A stretch of DNA of 64,000 bases, taken from assembly GCF_026626705.1 (NCBI RefSeq), contig NZ_JAPNKC010000001.1:2356001-2420000 (forward strand), read 5' to 3'. Below, piece after piece: positions 34,534 to 43,551 of the stretch. The notes beneath the pieces are model-generated. The model saw only the letters and a list, made by a program, of their open reading frames with translations. It did no database searches and was not told where the DNA came from. This stretch comes from Pyxidicoccus sp. MSG2 (GTDB lineage Bacteria > Myxococcota > Myxococcia > Myxococcales > Myxococcaceae). The translations under genes and the position numbers were made by a program. Position 1 is the stretch's first letter, and each line of letters starts with the position of its first letter.

Positions 34534-37365
34534 CTACGGCTTGCTGATGAAGAGTTCGTACGCGCCGACGCCCGAGTAGTTCACCACGCGGAAGCGGTAG
34601 TACGCGGCCGTGCCCGGGTAGGAGATGTTCTCCACCGCCGTGGAGCTCTCGCTCGCGGCCACCTGCACCCAGGCGGCGCCGTCCCAGCGGTCCAGGTACA
34701 GGTCGAAGTCCGTGCCGCCCGGACCCGTGAGGCAGGCGGCATGGGTGCCGCTCACGGTGCTCTGGTAGTAGGTGCCGCCGGGGTGGATCTGCGTCTGCCC
34801 GTTCGCACCGCTGAACGTGCCCGTGTAGCGCGTGCCGGGGCAGGTGGAGCCGGTGCTCACCGTCACGTTCTGCGTCGCGGTGCCGGTGGCGCCCACGTTG
34901 TCCGTCACCGTCAATTGCACCGCGTACGTGCCCGCGGCGGTGTACGTCTTGCTCGGGCTCGTCGCGCTCGACGTCGTGCCGTCGCCAAAGGCCCAGCTGC
35001 GCGAGGCGATGGTGCCATCCGCATCCGTCGAGGTGTCGCTGAAGGTGGCCGTCAGGCTGCTCGTGGTGAAGTTGAAGTTGGCCACCGGGGACTGGTTGGC
35101 CGCCCCGCCCGTCAGGTCCACCTTCCACGCACCACGGCCGTAGGTGCCGGCCACGAGGACGTGCGGCACGTCGTCCACTTCGAGGTCCATGACGACCAGA
35201 CCCAGCGGCAGGCCGGCGGAGAACGGCACGAAGTTGTCGCCGCCGTCGGTGCTCTCGTACACGCCGACGTCGGTGGCCACGAAGACGCGGTTGGTGTCCA
35301 CCGGGTCGATGGCCACGCTGTTGGCCGGCACGTTGGGCAGGCCCGCGCCCACGGCGGACCACGTCGTGCCGCCGCTGGTCGAGCGGAACAGCTTGTTGCC
35401 GCCGAAGGCCGCGCGCGTGGCGAACACGCGCAGCCGGTTGTTCGGCGTCATCGCCACGTCGGACACGGTGCCGCCCGGGTAGTTCCCGGTGACGTTGGTC
35501 CACGTCACGCTCGCGGCCGCCGCGTCCACGGCGGAGAAGAGGGTGCCGCTGGACGTGCCGACGTAGGTGGGGATGGTGGTGCCCGTCAGCATGGGCGTGA
35601 TGACCGCCACGCGCGCGCCCAGGTTCGCCGAGATGGCCGTCCACGTCATGGGGTTCGTGGACGTGGTACCGCGATACACCGTGTCACTGGCCACGAAGAT
35701 GCGGTTGCTGGCCACCGCCAGCGGGGTGACCCAGGGGAAGTTCGCGGAGGCGGTGATGCCCGTCGTCGCCAGTTTGCTGAAGCTGTTGGGAGTCCCGCCC
35801 GTGGTGGAGCGGTAGACGCTGGGCAGGTTGCTGGAAGGGTAGCTCGTCTGGAACACGTTGTTCGTGTTGGTGGGGTCCACCGCGTTCATGAAGCCGTCGC
35901 CGCTGACGAACGTCAGGTCCCACACGGGACTCGAGGTACGGCGCGAGGACGAGTTGTCCTGCGCGCCGCCGAAGACGGTGTCCGCGTTGGTGGGGTGCAC
36001 GGCCAGGTCGTAGAACTGCGTCACGTTCAGGTTCGAGTTCATGTTGACGAAGCCCGTGCCACCGTTGTCCGTGCGCCACAGACCGCCGTCGCTGCCAATC
36101 CAGAAGCGGTTGCCGTTGGTGCGCGAGTACAGGACGACGTGGATGTCCTGATGCACCGTCTGGCCGGAGCCCCACGTCGTGGTGAGGAAGGTGAACGTCG
36201 TGCCGCCATCGGTCGAGCGCGCCGGGCGGATGGCGCCCACCAGCACCTGATTCACGTCCGTGGGGTGCACGGAGATGGCCTGGTTGTAGGTGCACTGGCC
36301 CTCGCACGCGCCACTGGTGCGCAGGGTCCACGTCGCCGCGCCGTCCATGGAGCGGTAGACTTGGCCGCCCTGCAGCACGTAGAGCACCTGCGCGTCGCTC
36401 GGCGCCATGGACAAGCGCATGCGGGTGCCCGACGGCGTCATACCGCTGCTGGAGTTCGTCCACGTGGCACCGCCGTCGGTGGACTTGTAGACGCCCTGGC
36501 CGGGGACGCTCGCGTACGCCGTCGCGCTGCCCGGGGCGAAGACGATGTCCTCCACGTTGAAGCTGAGCACGCGCGTCCACGTGGCGCCCCGGTCCGCCGA
36601 GCGGAACATCCCGGGTCCCGTAGGGGAGGTGGAGCCGGTGCAGCTGCCGGCGCCGCCCGCGAGCACCACGTTGGTATTCGTCGGCTGCACGGCCACGGCG
36701 TTGACGATGGACAGCGGCATCGCGGTGGCGCCCGAGCCGTTCTTCGCGACCCACGTGGTGCCGCCGTCCGTGCTCAGGAAGACGCCCTGGCCGAAGTAGC
36801 CCGCGCACCCGCCGCCGTTCTTGTCGCCCGTGCCCACCCAGACGTTGTTGGGCGTGGCCGGCTCCACGAGGATGGCGCCGATGGGCAGCGTGCCCACGGA
36901 GTCGAACAGCGGCGTCCAGCTGGTGCCCGCGTTCGTGGTCTTCCACACGCCGCCCGCGGCGCTGCCGAAGTAGACGGTGTTCTCGTCCGTCGGGTGCGGG
37001 ACGACGGCGTTCACACGGCCCGAGACGCGGCCCATGGTCCAGGAGCCCATGCTCATGGCCGACGGGCCCATGGACGTCCACACCTCGCCGGCGAGGGTGA
37101 GCTGGTTCTCTCGTGCGCGCCGCTGCTGGCGCAGGTCGTTGACGGCCCTGGCGCGCTCGGACCGCGGGTTGGCGCGCACCTTGTCCAGCCCGCGCGACTC
37201 CATGAACCAGCGCTTGCGCTCTTCAATCTCCCGCGTCTCATCCCGGGGACCGCCGCGCCCCTCCCGTTCCTCTTCTTCCCGCTCCTGCGCCCAGGCACTG
37301 CTTCCCAGCATCGACAGCGCGAGCGCGACGAACGCGCCCCGGCGTGCAGACAACGTCGGCTTCAT
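34534..37365 (-). CDS. Secreted BNR/VPS10-type beta-propeller protein with PKD and C-terminal jelly-roll
   Basis: 943 aa from ATG 37365, preceded by GGGGAGGGG. The signal ends SAWAQ, and an Arg/Glu-rich stretch follows. Residues ~90-700 hold many repeats of the S/T-x-D-G-G/A-x-T-W type (STDGGTTWVAK, SADRGATWTRV, STDGGATWTNS), the Asp-box of sortilin/sialidase-like propellers. A PKD domain (ATFSDTSTDADGTIASRSWAFGDG) and a pre-peptidase-like C-terminal domain (FDLYLDRWDGAAW, FRVVNYSGVGAYELFI) follow. Such proteins bind carbohydrate or protein, or act as xyloglucanases. No catalytic pair was located, so activity is open. Confidence 0.85.
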   Translation of the reverse strand: MKPTLSARRGAFVALALSMLGSSAWAQEREEEEREGRGGPRDETREIEERKRWFMESRGLDKVRANPRSERARAVNDLRQQRRARENQLTLAGEVWTSMGPSAMSMGSWTMGRVSGRVNAVVPHPTDENTVYFGSAAGGVWKTTNAGTSWTPLFDSVGTLPIGAILVEPATPNNVWVGTGDKNGGGCAGYFGQGVFLSTDGGTTWVAKNGSGATAMPLSIVNAVAVQPTNTNVVLAGGAGSCTGSTSPTGPGMFRSADRGATWTRVLSFNVEDIVFAPGSATAYASVPGQGVYKSTDGGATWTNSSSGMTPSGTRMRLSMAPSDAQVLYVLQGGQVYRSMDGAATWTLRTSGACEGQCTYNQAISVHPTDVNQVLVGAIRPARSTDGGTTFTFLTTTWGSGQTVHQDIHVVLYSRTNGNRFWIGSDGGLWRTDNGGTGFVNMNSNLNVTQFYDLAVHPTNADTVFGGAQDNSSSRRTSSPVWDLTFVSGDGFMNAVDPTNTNNVFQTSYPSSNLPSVYRSTTGGTPNSFSKLATTGITASANFPWVTPLAVASNRIFVASDTVYRGTTSTNPMTWTAISANLGARVAVITPMLTGTTIPTYVGTSSGTLFSAVDAAAASVTWTNVTGNYPGGTVSDVAMTPNNRLRVFATRAAFGGNKLFRSTSGGTTWSAVGAGLPNVPANSVAIDPVDTNRVFVATDVGVYESTDGGDNFVPFSAGLPLGLVVMDLEVDDVPHVLVAGTYGRGAWKVDLTGGAANQSPVANFNFTTSSLTATFSDTSTDADGTIASRSWAFGDGTTSSATSPSKTYTAAGTYAVQLTVTDNVGATGTATQNVTVSTGSTCPGTRYTGTFSGANGQTQIHPGGTYYQSTVSGTHAACLTGPGGTDFDLYLDRWDGAAWVQVAASESSTAVENISYPGTAAYYRFRVVNYSGVGAYELFISKP

Positions 37366-37820
37366 CAGGTCCCCTCCCCTTCTGGCCACGCATCAGGGTG
37401 ACGCGCGGCGCGGCGAACCGGGCACGGCCCCCGCATTCAGGGACGAAGGTCGCGGAGAGAGAGTCGCGGCCGGGGCACGCAACGTAGCGCCCGGGCCTGA
37501 CTCGCACGGAAGGGAAATCGCCCGCCGCGAGGCGTCACGTGCACGGTGGCGTCCGCCGTCGACGGAGAAGTGCACCCCGCAACGGCGAAGGCCTCGGCGC
37601 ATGCGCGGTGAGCGCCGGCCGGCCCGCGCCTCATCGGAGCGGAGCGCGCGCCACCATCGCCAGCGCGCCCGTCCCATGCGGCGGGCCGCATGAGCCCAGG
37701 TCCTCTTCCCCGAGCATCACTCCATCGCACCCGGAGTCGATCCGGGTCACTCCCGCGGCAACGCGGAGAAATGGGCGCGCACAGGCCGCGGAGGGATGGG
37801 ATAGGAGCCGCGCCGACGCC
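37366..37820. other. Gene-poor intergenic region
   Basis: About 455 bases upstream of the secreted propeller gene. Open frames here are Arg-rich shadows. No RNA, repeat or clear promoter is seen. Confidence 0.4.
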
Positions 37821-38297
37821 ATGGACACGCACGTCGCGAAGTCTCCCGCCTTGAAGGCCCTGCTGCTCACGACGGTGGGGTTCGCCCTGCGCGACGCGTA
37901 CCCGTACCTTCCGACGGTGCTGAGCGGGGGCCCCGGGCTCTTCGTCGCGGTGGGCGTGTCGTTCTGCCTCCTCGCGCAGGTGTGGGGGCGGCTCACTGGA
38001 GTGAGGAGGGCTGCGCGGCCATGGCTTCTTCCGGCACGCGGGCTGGGGGGGCGCAACCTCGCGCTGGGCTTCGCGGCCGGGTTCGCGTTCAAGGGGCTCA
38101 CCTCGGAAGCCCGTGAGGCCCTACCTGCCCGCGGCGTGGTGCCTCACCCGCCGCTGAGTGCCTGGACGAGCTGCACGGCATCCGTGGGGAGCAGCGCGCG
38201 ATTCAGGTCGAACACCTGCTCGCCGTTCACGAAGAAGCGCATGTGCGGGCGCATCTGGTCCTGCTCGTTGACGACGCGGAAGCGCAGGCCCGGGTAG
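37821..38297 (+). CDS. Possible small membrane protein (doubtful)
   Basis: 158 codons from ATG 37821. The first ~105 residues contain two hydrophobic segments (LKALLLTTVGFALRDAYPYL and FVAVGVSFCLLAQVW) and read like protein. The last ~50 residues are antisense to the MoaD-like gene and look like shadow sequence (KKRMCGRIWSC). Either the 3' end is frameshifted or the whole frame is spurious. AGGAG lies 13 bases upstream, a long spacing. Confidence 0.3.
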   Translation: MDTHVAKSPALKALLLTTVGFALRDAYPYLPTVLSGGPGLFVAVGVSFCLLAQVWGRLTGVRRAARPWLLPARGLGGRNLALGFAAGFAFKGLTSEAREALPARGVVPHPPLSAWTSCTASVGSSARFRSNTCSPFTKKRMCGRIWSCSLTTRKRRPG

Positions 38298-38401
38298 CGA
38301 CGGTCGAGGTCAGCGAGCACCTCCGAGAGCGTGCCGCCTTCGGCCTCGACCTCGCTCTTGCGCGTGTACGAGAGGAGCGGACTGGGAATCAGCACCTTCA
38401 T
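38144..38401 (-). CDS. MoaD/ThiS-type ubiquitin-like sulfur carrier
   Basis: 85 aa from ATG 38401, with GGGGGAG ten bases upstream (a GTG at 38410 is also possible). The beta-grasp fold is suggested by MKVLIPSPLLSYT, LSEVLADLDRRYPGL, MRFFVNGEQV and VQLVQALSGG. The chain ends exactly in Gly-Gly, the site that is adenylated and thiocarboxylated in MoaD, ThiS and related carriers. No E1-like activating enzyme or cofactor synthase is adjacent. It lies 20 bp downstream of a BNR-propeller gene and is surely co-transcribed with it. The target of the sulfur or of conjugation is unknown. Confidence 0.85.
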   Translation of the reverse strand: MKVLIPSPLLSYTRKSEVEAEGGTLSEVLADLDRRYPGLRFRVVNEQDQMRPHMRFFVNGEQVFDLNRALLPTDAVQLVQALSGG

Positions 38402-38421
38402 GACTCGCACTCCCCCGTGGC

Positions 38422-39627
38422 TCAGGCCAGCTCGATGGCTTCCACCGCGTAGATTTCAGGAAGGTTCCGCGCGAGACACGTCCACCGTTCGCCTTCGTCA
38501 CGGCTGCCCCACAGCTCACCGCTCGTGGTGCCGAAGTACAGGCCGACCGGGTCCAACGTGTCCACGCACATCGCCTGGCGCTTCACCGTCCACCAGGCCT
38601 GGCTCTCCGGAAACCCCGAGGCCAGGCGCTGCCAGCGCTTGCCGCCGTTGCGCGTGACGTACACGGAGGGCGTACCGCCCGGGCTGGTGCGCGGCCACAC
38701 CGTCGTGCCGTCCATGGGGAACACCCACGCCGTGTCCGCGTCGCGCGGGTGCACCGCCATCGGAAAGCCGATGTCCCCGACGCGCCGGGGCATGTTGCGC
38801 CCGATGCGCGTCCACTCGTTCGACGGCCGGTCGAGGCGATAGATGCCGCAGTGGTTCTGCTGGTACAGCCGGTCGGGGTTGCTCGGGCACAGGCGCACGC
38901 AGTGCGGGTCGTGGAAGCCGACGTTCGCCGGGTCGAAGCCCTCGACGACCTCCATGCCGCGCACGAGCGGCGCCCAGGTCCTGCCCGCGTCCGTCGACTC
39001 GTGCACGCCGCCACTCGACATGGCCATGTAGAGGTGCGCGGCATCGCGCGGGTCCACGATGACCGAGTGCAGCTTCGGCCCATCCGGCGTGCCGTCCTGC
39101 TCGCCGCCCATCCAGGCCCGGTACTGTGGGTGGTCGTTGAGCCCGGACACGGGCTCCCAGCTGACGCCGCCATCCTCGGAGCGGAAGAGCCCCTGCGGTG
39201 ACGTCCCCGCGTACCAGGCGTTCGGCTCGCTCGCGTGGCCGGGCGTCAGCCAGAAGGTGTGGTCGACGACGCGGCCCTTCTCGCCCTCTGGCGCCTTCGC
39301 GAAGGCCGGCGGACGCGCCGCTTCCTTCCACGTGCGCCCGAAGTCCATGGAGCGGAAGACGGTGGGCCCGAGGTGCCCCGTCTTCGCCGCGGCCAGGAGC
39401 GTGCGGCCATCGCGCGGGTCGAGCACGACGTGGCTGATGATGTGGCCGAGGAAGTGAGGGCCGTCCACGCGCCACGTCCGACGCCTGTCATCGCCGTGGT
39501 ACAGCCACGCGCCCTTGCGCGTCGCGACGAGCACCAGCACGCGGCCCTGGGCGCCGCGCCGTGGGGCGCGCTCGGGCGCCGCCTTCCGCTTCTTCAAACC
39601 CGCTGCGAGCTTCCGGGTGATGGCCAT
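38422..39627 (-). CDS. Cytoplasmic BNR/VPS10-like beta-propeller protein
   Basis: 401 aa from ATG 39627. An alternative start at 39669 adds 14 residues. A Lys/Arg-rich N-terminus without a signal peptide is followed by repeats of the Asp-box type (LVATRKGAWLYHGDDRRRTW, VFRSMDFGRTWKE, LFRSEDGGVSWEPV, VHESTDAGRTWAPL, VYVTRNGGKRWQRL, LWGSRDEGERWTCL), which fill a six-bladed propeller. Proteins of this kind are annotated as exo-alpha-sialidase or glycosyl hydrolase, but the sialidase arginines are not evident. The gene pairs with the MoaD-like gene 20 bp downstream. From memory, similar pairings occur in other bacteria. The function is unknown. Confidence 0.82.
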   Translation of the reverse strand: MAITRKLAAGLKKRKAAPERAPRRGAQGRVLVLVATRKGAWLYHGDDRRRTWRVDGPHFLGHIISHVVLDPRDGRTLLAAAKTGHLGPTVFRSMDFGRTWKEAARPPAFAKAPEGEKGRVVDHTFWLTPGHASEPNAWYAGTSPQGLFRSEDGGVSWEPVSGLNDHPQYRAWMGGEQDGTPDGPKLHSVIVDPRDAAHLYMAMSSGGVHESTDAGRTWAPLVRGMEVVEGFDPANVGFHDPHCVRLCPSNPDRLYQQNHCGIYRLDRPSNEWTRIGRNMPRRVGDIGFPMAVHPRDADTAWVFPMDGTTVWPRTSPGGTPSVYVTRNGGKRWQRLASGFPESQAWWTVKRQAMCVDTLDPVGLYFGTTSGELWGSRDEGERWTCLARNLPEIYAVEAIELA

Positions 39628-39717
39628 GAGGTGCTGCCCCTCCGAGAGGGAGATTCGGGTGGCACGCAATGTAGAGGAACGGCACGGCCCGCAGAAGCAC
39701 GAGCCCGCCCAGGGGCC

Positions 39718-42519
39718 TCACGGCCTGGTCGCCCGGAGGAGCGCCCCCGCGCTCAGTTCCTCCCGCGTCCGCTCCCTCAGCCTCACCATCTCCGGCCAGC
39801 CCTCGCCCTCCGGCACCAGCGGCTCGCCGATGACGACCGTGATGCGCCCGGGCCGCAGCAGGTGCTTTCCCCTCGGCCAGATGCGCCGCGTCCCCGCGAT
39901 GTGCACCGGCACCAGCGGCCTGCCTGCTTCCACCGCCGCCTTGAAGGCTCCCAGCTTCAACGGCAGCATTCCCGGGCCCCGGGCCCTCGTGCCTTCGGGG
40001 AAGACGAGCAGCGAGGTCCCCGCCTGGAGCAGTCGTGACGCCCGCTCCGCTGCCTCCGCCGCCGGCCCCGCGTGGAAACGGTCCACCAGCAGGTGTCCCG
40101 ACTGCCGCATCGCCCTTCCCACCACCGGCCAGCTCCCCGCCTCCCGCTGCGCCACCGCCCGGAAGTCCACCGGCAGCACCGCCAGCAGCACCACCGAGTC
40201 CAGGTAGCTCACGTGCCTCGCCACCAGCACCCACGGCCCCTCGGCCCGCAGGTGCTCCTCACCATCCACCCGCACCGGACAACCCGCTCCCCTCAGCAGC
40301 CAGCGCGAGCCCCTCCGCACCAGCCGGTCCGTCCTCGGCCCCGCCGGCGTCACCCACAGCGCCACCTCCAGCACCAGCGCCGCCAACGACACCACCGCCG
40401 TGAAGTACCCCGTGTATGCCGCCGCCCCCGCCGTCCCCAGCAGCCGCCCCGCCCGCGCCCGCAGCGTGCTCGCCGCCAGCCGCGCGAACTGCGCCCACAC
40501 CCCGCCCGGGCCCCGGGACAGCGCGCCTCTCATCCAGGCCTCTCGCGTGGCGCCGCGCCGGAGCTTGCCGCTCGACGTCTTGCGCACCGCTCCCGGCGAC
40601 ACCAGCACCACCTCGTCCGGCGGCAGCTCCAGCACCTCCACGACCCGTTCCACGATGGCCGCCCGCAGCCGCTCGCGAGCCTCGTGCGAACGCTCGCGCG
40701 TCTCCGCCACCACCACCAGCCGCTCCGTCCCCACCCTCGGGTCCGGCTGCCCGAACGCCGCCACGCGCCCCTTGCGCACCCCGGGCACCTCCCCCACCAC
40801 CTCCTCGATTTCCGACGGGTACAGGTTGCGCCCCGCCTTGATGATGAGCTCCTTGCTCCTCCCCGTCACGTACAGCTCCCCATCCGCGAGGTAGCCCAGG
40901 TCCCCCGAGTCCATCCACCCGCCGCGCAGCACCTTCATGGTCGCCACCGGGTTGTTGTAGTACCCCGATGTCATCGATGGCCCCTGGAACTCGATGTGGC
41001 CCCGCACCCGCTCGCCCATCGGGCGGCCCCTCTCGTCGACGATTCGTACCGCGTAGCCGGGCAGCGGACTCCCACACGAGACGAAGTGCTGCGCCCTCGG
41101 GGTCTCCGCCGCGGGACGCGCCTCTCCCTTCCGCTCGAAGGGCTCGCGAGCAATCGCGTCGATGCGCGGCGGCCGGCCCGGCGGAGGGAAGGTGAGCGCC
41201 ACCGCCGCCTCGGCCAGCCCATACGCAGGCAGGAGCGCCCCCGCCTTCAGCCCATACGGGGCAAAGCGCCGCGTGAAGCACTCCAGCGTCTCCGCGCTCA
41301 CAGACTCCGAGCCGTTCAGCGCCACGCGCCAGGCGCTCAGGTCCAACCCCTCGAGCTCCTCGTCGCGCACCAGCTTCACGCACAGGTCATAGGCGAAGTT
41401 CGGCGCCGCCGAGAGCGTCCCCCGGTGCGCATGCAGCGCGTGCAGCCAGCGCGCCGGGCGCGCCAGGAAGGCCAGCGGCGAGAGGAAGGTGACCGGAATC
41501 CCGTACGTCAGCGGCATCAGCCAGGAGCCGATGAGCCCCATGTCGTGGTACAGCGGCAGCCAGCTCACCCCTACGTCCTCGGGGCCCACCCGCAGTGCCC
41601 GGCCGATGGCCCGGATGTTGGCCAACAACTGGCCGTGCGTCAGCAATACCCCCTTCGGCGCCCCCGTGCTGCCCGAGGTGTACTGGATGAGCGCCCCGTC
41701 CGCCTCCTCCACGTGCACCGCCGGTGCGCTCGCGTCCACCCATTCGAGCTCCCGGGGCGTCCGCGTGCGCCGCAGCGAGGACACCCGGGCCTTGAGCAGC
41801 GCCCCCACCCCGCGCGCCTCGTCGAAGGTGACGAGCACCCGCGGACTCGCGTTGCGCAGAATCCCCACCTGACGCCCCACGTACTCCTCCAGCCTGTCCA
41901 TGCGGACGGGCGGGTAGAGGGGCACCGGAATGCCTCCCGCCAGCAGCGCGCCGAAGAAGCACGAGAAGAAGGCCACCTCCGTGCGGAGCATGAGGGCCAC
42001 CGGCTCGCCGCGCTCCACGCCCTCGTGCACCAACGCCGCGGCCACCCCCGAAGCCCTCGCCCACAGCGTCCCGTACGTCAGCGGGCGCTCCGTGCCGTCG
42101 TCCTCGCGCAGGAAGAGGTGGGTGCGCTCGGGGTGGACCTCCGCGTGCCAGCGCAGCACATCCGTCAGGAGGGGGGCGAACTCGGGGGCCGCCCTTGCAG
42201 GGGCCTGTGCGGCATGCAGGGCGGGGGGCGCTTCCGCGACGGAAGGGTGCGCCTCGGCAACGAGTCGGGATAGCGCCCGCGCGCACGTGGCCCGGGCCAC
42301 CGCGTCATCCGGCAGCGTGACGCCGAACGCCCGCTCCAGCCTCAGCAGCAACTCCACCCGCTCCAGGCTGCCCAGCCCGAGCGCCGTGTCCAGCGGGGCC
42401 TCCGCGCCAGGTTCCTCCGCGGCGCGCGGCTGGCCGAGCTCGGACAAGAGGCCGCCCAACACGTCGAGCACCCTGCGCTCGACGGCCTGCTGAGTACCTG
42501 GAGAGCCCTGCCCGGCCAT
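39718..42519 (-). CDS. ACP - fatty acyl-AMP ligase - lysophospholipid acyltransferase fusion
   Basis: 933 aa from ATG 42519. Domain order: an acyl carrier protein (residues ~10-92, with LGLGSLERVELL and Ser51 as the phosphopantetheine site), a FAAL-type adenylating domain (~110-670, P-loop YTSGSTGAPKG from 280, LPAYGLAEAAVAL, KELIIKAGRNLYPSEIEE, KTSSGKLRR), a hydrophobic segment near 715, and a PlsC acyltransferase (H769-x4-D774 in ARHVSYLD, then VFPEGTRARG and VHIAGTRRIWP). The chain can in principle activate a free fatty acid, load it on its own ACP and transfer it to a lysophospholipid or glycerol-3-phosphate. E. coli Aas fuses similar activities in the opposite order and without a built-in ACP. 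The enzyme is probably inner-membrane bound. Confidence 0.88.
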   Translation of the reverse strand: MAGQGSPGTQQAVERRVLDVLGGLLSELGQPRAAEEPGAEAPLDTALGLGSLERVELLLRLERAFGVTLPDDAVARATCARALSRLVAEAHPSVAEAPPALHAAQAPARAAPEFAPLLTDVLRWHAEVHPERTHLFLREDDGTERPLTYGTLWARASGVAAALVHEGVERGEPVALMLRTEVAFFSCFFGALLAGGIPVPLYPPVRMDRLEEYVGRQVGILRNASPRVLVTFDEARGVGALLKARVSSLRRTRTPRELEWVDASAPAVHVEEADGALIQYTSGSTGAPKGVLLTHGQLLANIRAIGRALRVGPEDVGVSWLPLYHDMGLIGSWLMPLTYGIPVTFLSPLAFLARPARWLHALHAHRGTLSAAPNFAYDLCVKLVRDEELEGLDLSAWRVALNGSESVSAETLECFTRRFAPYGLKAGALLPAYGLAEAAVALTFPPPGRPPRIDAIAREPFERKGEARPAAETPRAQHFVSCGSPLPGYAVRIVDERGRPMGERVRGHIEFQGPSMTSGYYNNPVATMKVLRGGWMDSGDLGYLADGELYVTGRSKELIIKAGRNLYPSEIEEVVGEVPGVRKGRVAAFGQPDPRVGTERLVVVAETRERSHEARERLRAAIVERVVEVLELPPDEVVLVSPGAVRKTSSGKLRRGATREAWMRGALSRGPGGVWAQFARLAASTLRARAGRLLGTAGAAAYTGYFTAVVSLAALVLEVALWVTPAGPRTDRLVRRGSRWLLRGAGCPVRVDGEEHLRAEGPWVLVARHVSYLDSVVLLAVLPVDFRAVAQREAGSWPVVGRAMRQSGHLLVDRFHAGPAAEAAERASRLLQAGTSLLVFPEGTRARGPGMLPLKLGAFKAAVEAGRPLVPVHIAGTRRIWPRGKHLLRPGRITVVIGEPLVPEGEGWPEMVRLRERTREELSAGALLRATRP

Positions 42520-42688
42520 GGCGCCCCCCCGTCCATATTGAATAGCGACGTCTCGCGAGCGCTTCACACCCGCGCCTTTCGAGCGCCCTCCCGCCAGCCC
42601 CGACGCCTGGCGGCAGCGGCGCGTTCGTGAGCTCGCGGGAAGCACGCGAGGGGCGGGATTCGCGGCGGCTGCAGGGGTGGAGCGGAGT

Positions 42689-43408
42689 TCAGCCCTTCTC
42701 GACGTTGTGGAAGTCCCGGCAGGGCTCCTTCAGCCCGAGGTAGTAGTGAAGCACCTTCGCGTTCATTGCGATTCGCTCCCACCAGCGTGCGGCCAGGCTC
42801 TTGCGCAGGGCGGGCGGCAGGTCGGCGGCCATCTCCGCGAGGTCGAGATAGTGCGTCTGGGTCGGGCCGATGCCCTCGAAGTCGTGAAGGAGGGAGCGCG
42901 CGGACCGGCCCAGGGCGGGCTCCAGGCTCCGCAGCAGCTCTTCGGTCATCAGCAGGTACTCCCGGGCCGGCACCTCGTTCTTCAACATGCGGTGCACGAG
43001 GATGACGTCCATGCCAGCCAGTTCCGTGTGGCGCTTCACCTTCTGGAACGCCACCTCTCCCACGTGAGCGACGAACTTGAGGTTCAGGCTGTCGACTTCC
43101 ACGCACCCGTGGCAGGAGCACAACCGGTTGGTTGCGATTTCCTGCTGCCGGGCAAGAAACGCGCGGCGGATGTCCGCCACCGTCCGCCCGACGGAGGTGA
43201 GCTGCGCGTCGCTCTCAATCGGGACGTAGAGGAACGCGGCGTCCCCCTCCAGCTTCGCCAGCTTGAGCGGCCTGGACGCGTCGATGACGGCCTCGAGCAA
43301 CGACGCCACCATCTCCTGCGCGTGTGCGAGCGACATGCGATGGGTCCGCATGAAGCGGGTGTACCCGCCGATGTCCGCGATGAGCAGGATGGAGCGCTGG
43401 ATGGCCAT
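42689..43408 (-). CDS. Class III cyclase-like protein (DUF2652 type)
   Basis: 239 aa. It opens LLIADIGGYTRFM and continues KLEGDAAFLYVP, matching the two metal-binding Asp positions of class III nucleotidyl cyclases (Asp12, Asp56). The fold family appears right, and FVAHVGEV fits the later core strand. A CSCHGC motif around residue 97 might bind a metal. Residues that choose and hold the purine are not identifiable by eye, so activity is uncertain. It may be a cyclase, a degenerate regulator, or a polyketide-cyclase/SRPBCC-type fusion (the second half is helical). It is divergent from a lipoprotein gene. Confidence 0.7.
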   Translation of the reverse strand: MAIQRSILLIADIGGYTRFMRTHRMSLAHAQEMVASLLEAVIDASRPLKLAKLEGDAAFLYVPIESDAQLTSVGRTVADIRRAFLARQQEIATNRLCSCHGCVEVDSLNLKFVAHVGEVAFQKVKRHTELAGMDVILVHRMLKNEVPAREYLLMTEELLRSLEPALGRSARSLLHDFEGIGPTQTHYLDLAEMAADLPPALRKSLAARWWERIAMNAKVLHYYLGLKEPCRDFHNVEKG

Positions 43409-43551
43409 GCCCCCAGGTTAACGCGCCGCCCGCCCATTCCGGAGCGAAGCGTGACGAGCCCCGCCCGACAGGGAGCCTCCTCCTTCACCTTGAACGGGGT
43501 GGGGTTCAAACGCCCCATGACCGGTGCGAGGATGCGGGCCGGAGGCAGTCG

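Noticed and set aside
34741-37401. An 886-codon plus-strand frame opposite the secreted propeller protein
   Set aside because: Shadow translation (Arg/Ala/His) with no start signal. The minus strand has a signal peptide and Asp-box repeats.
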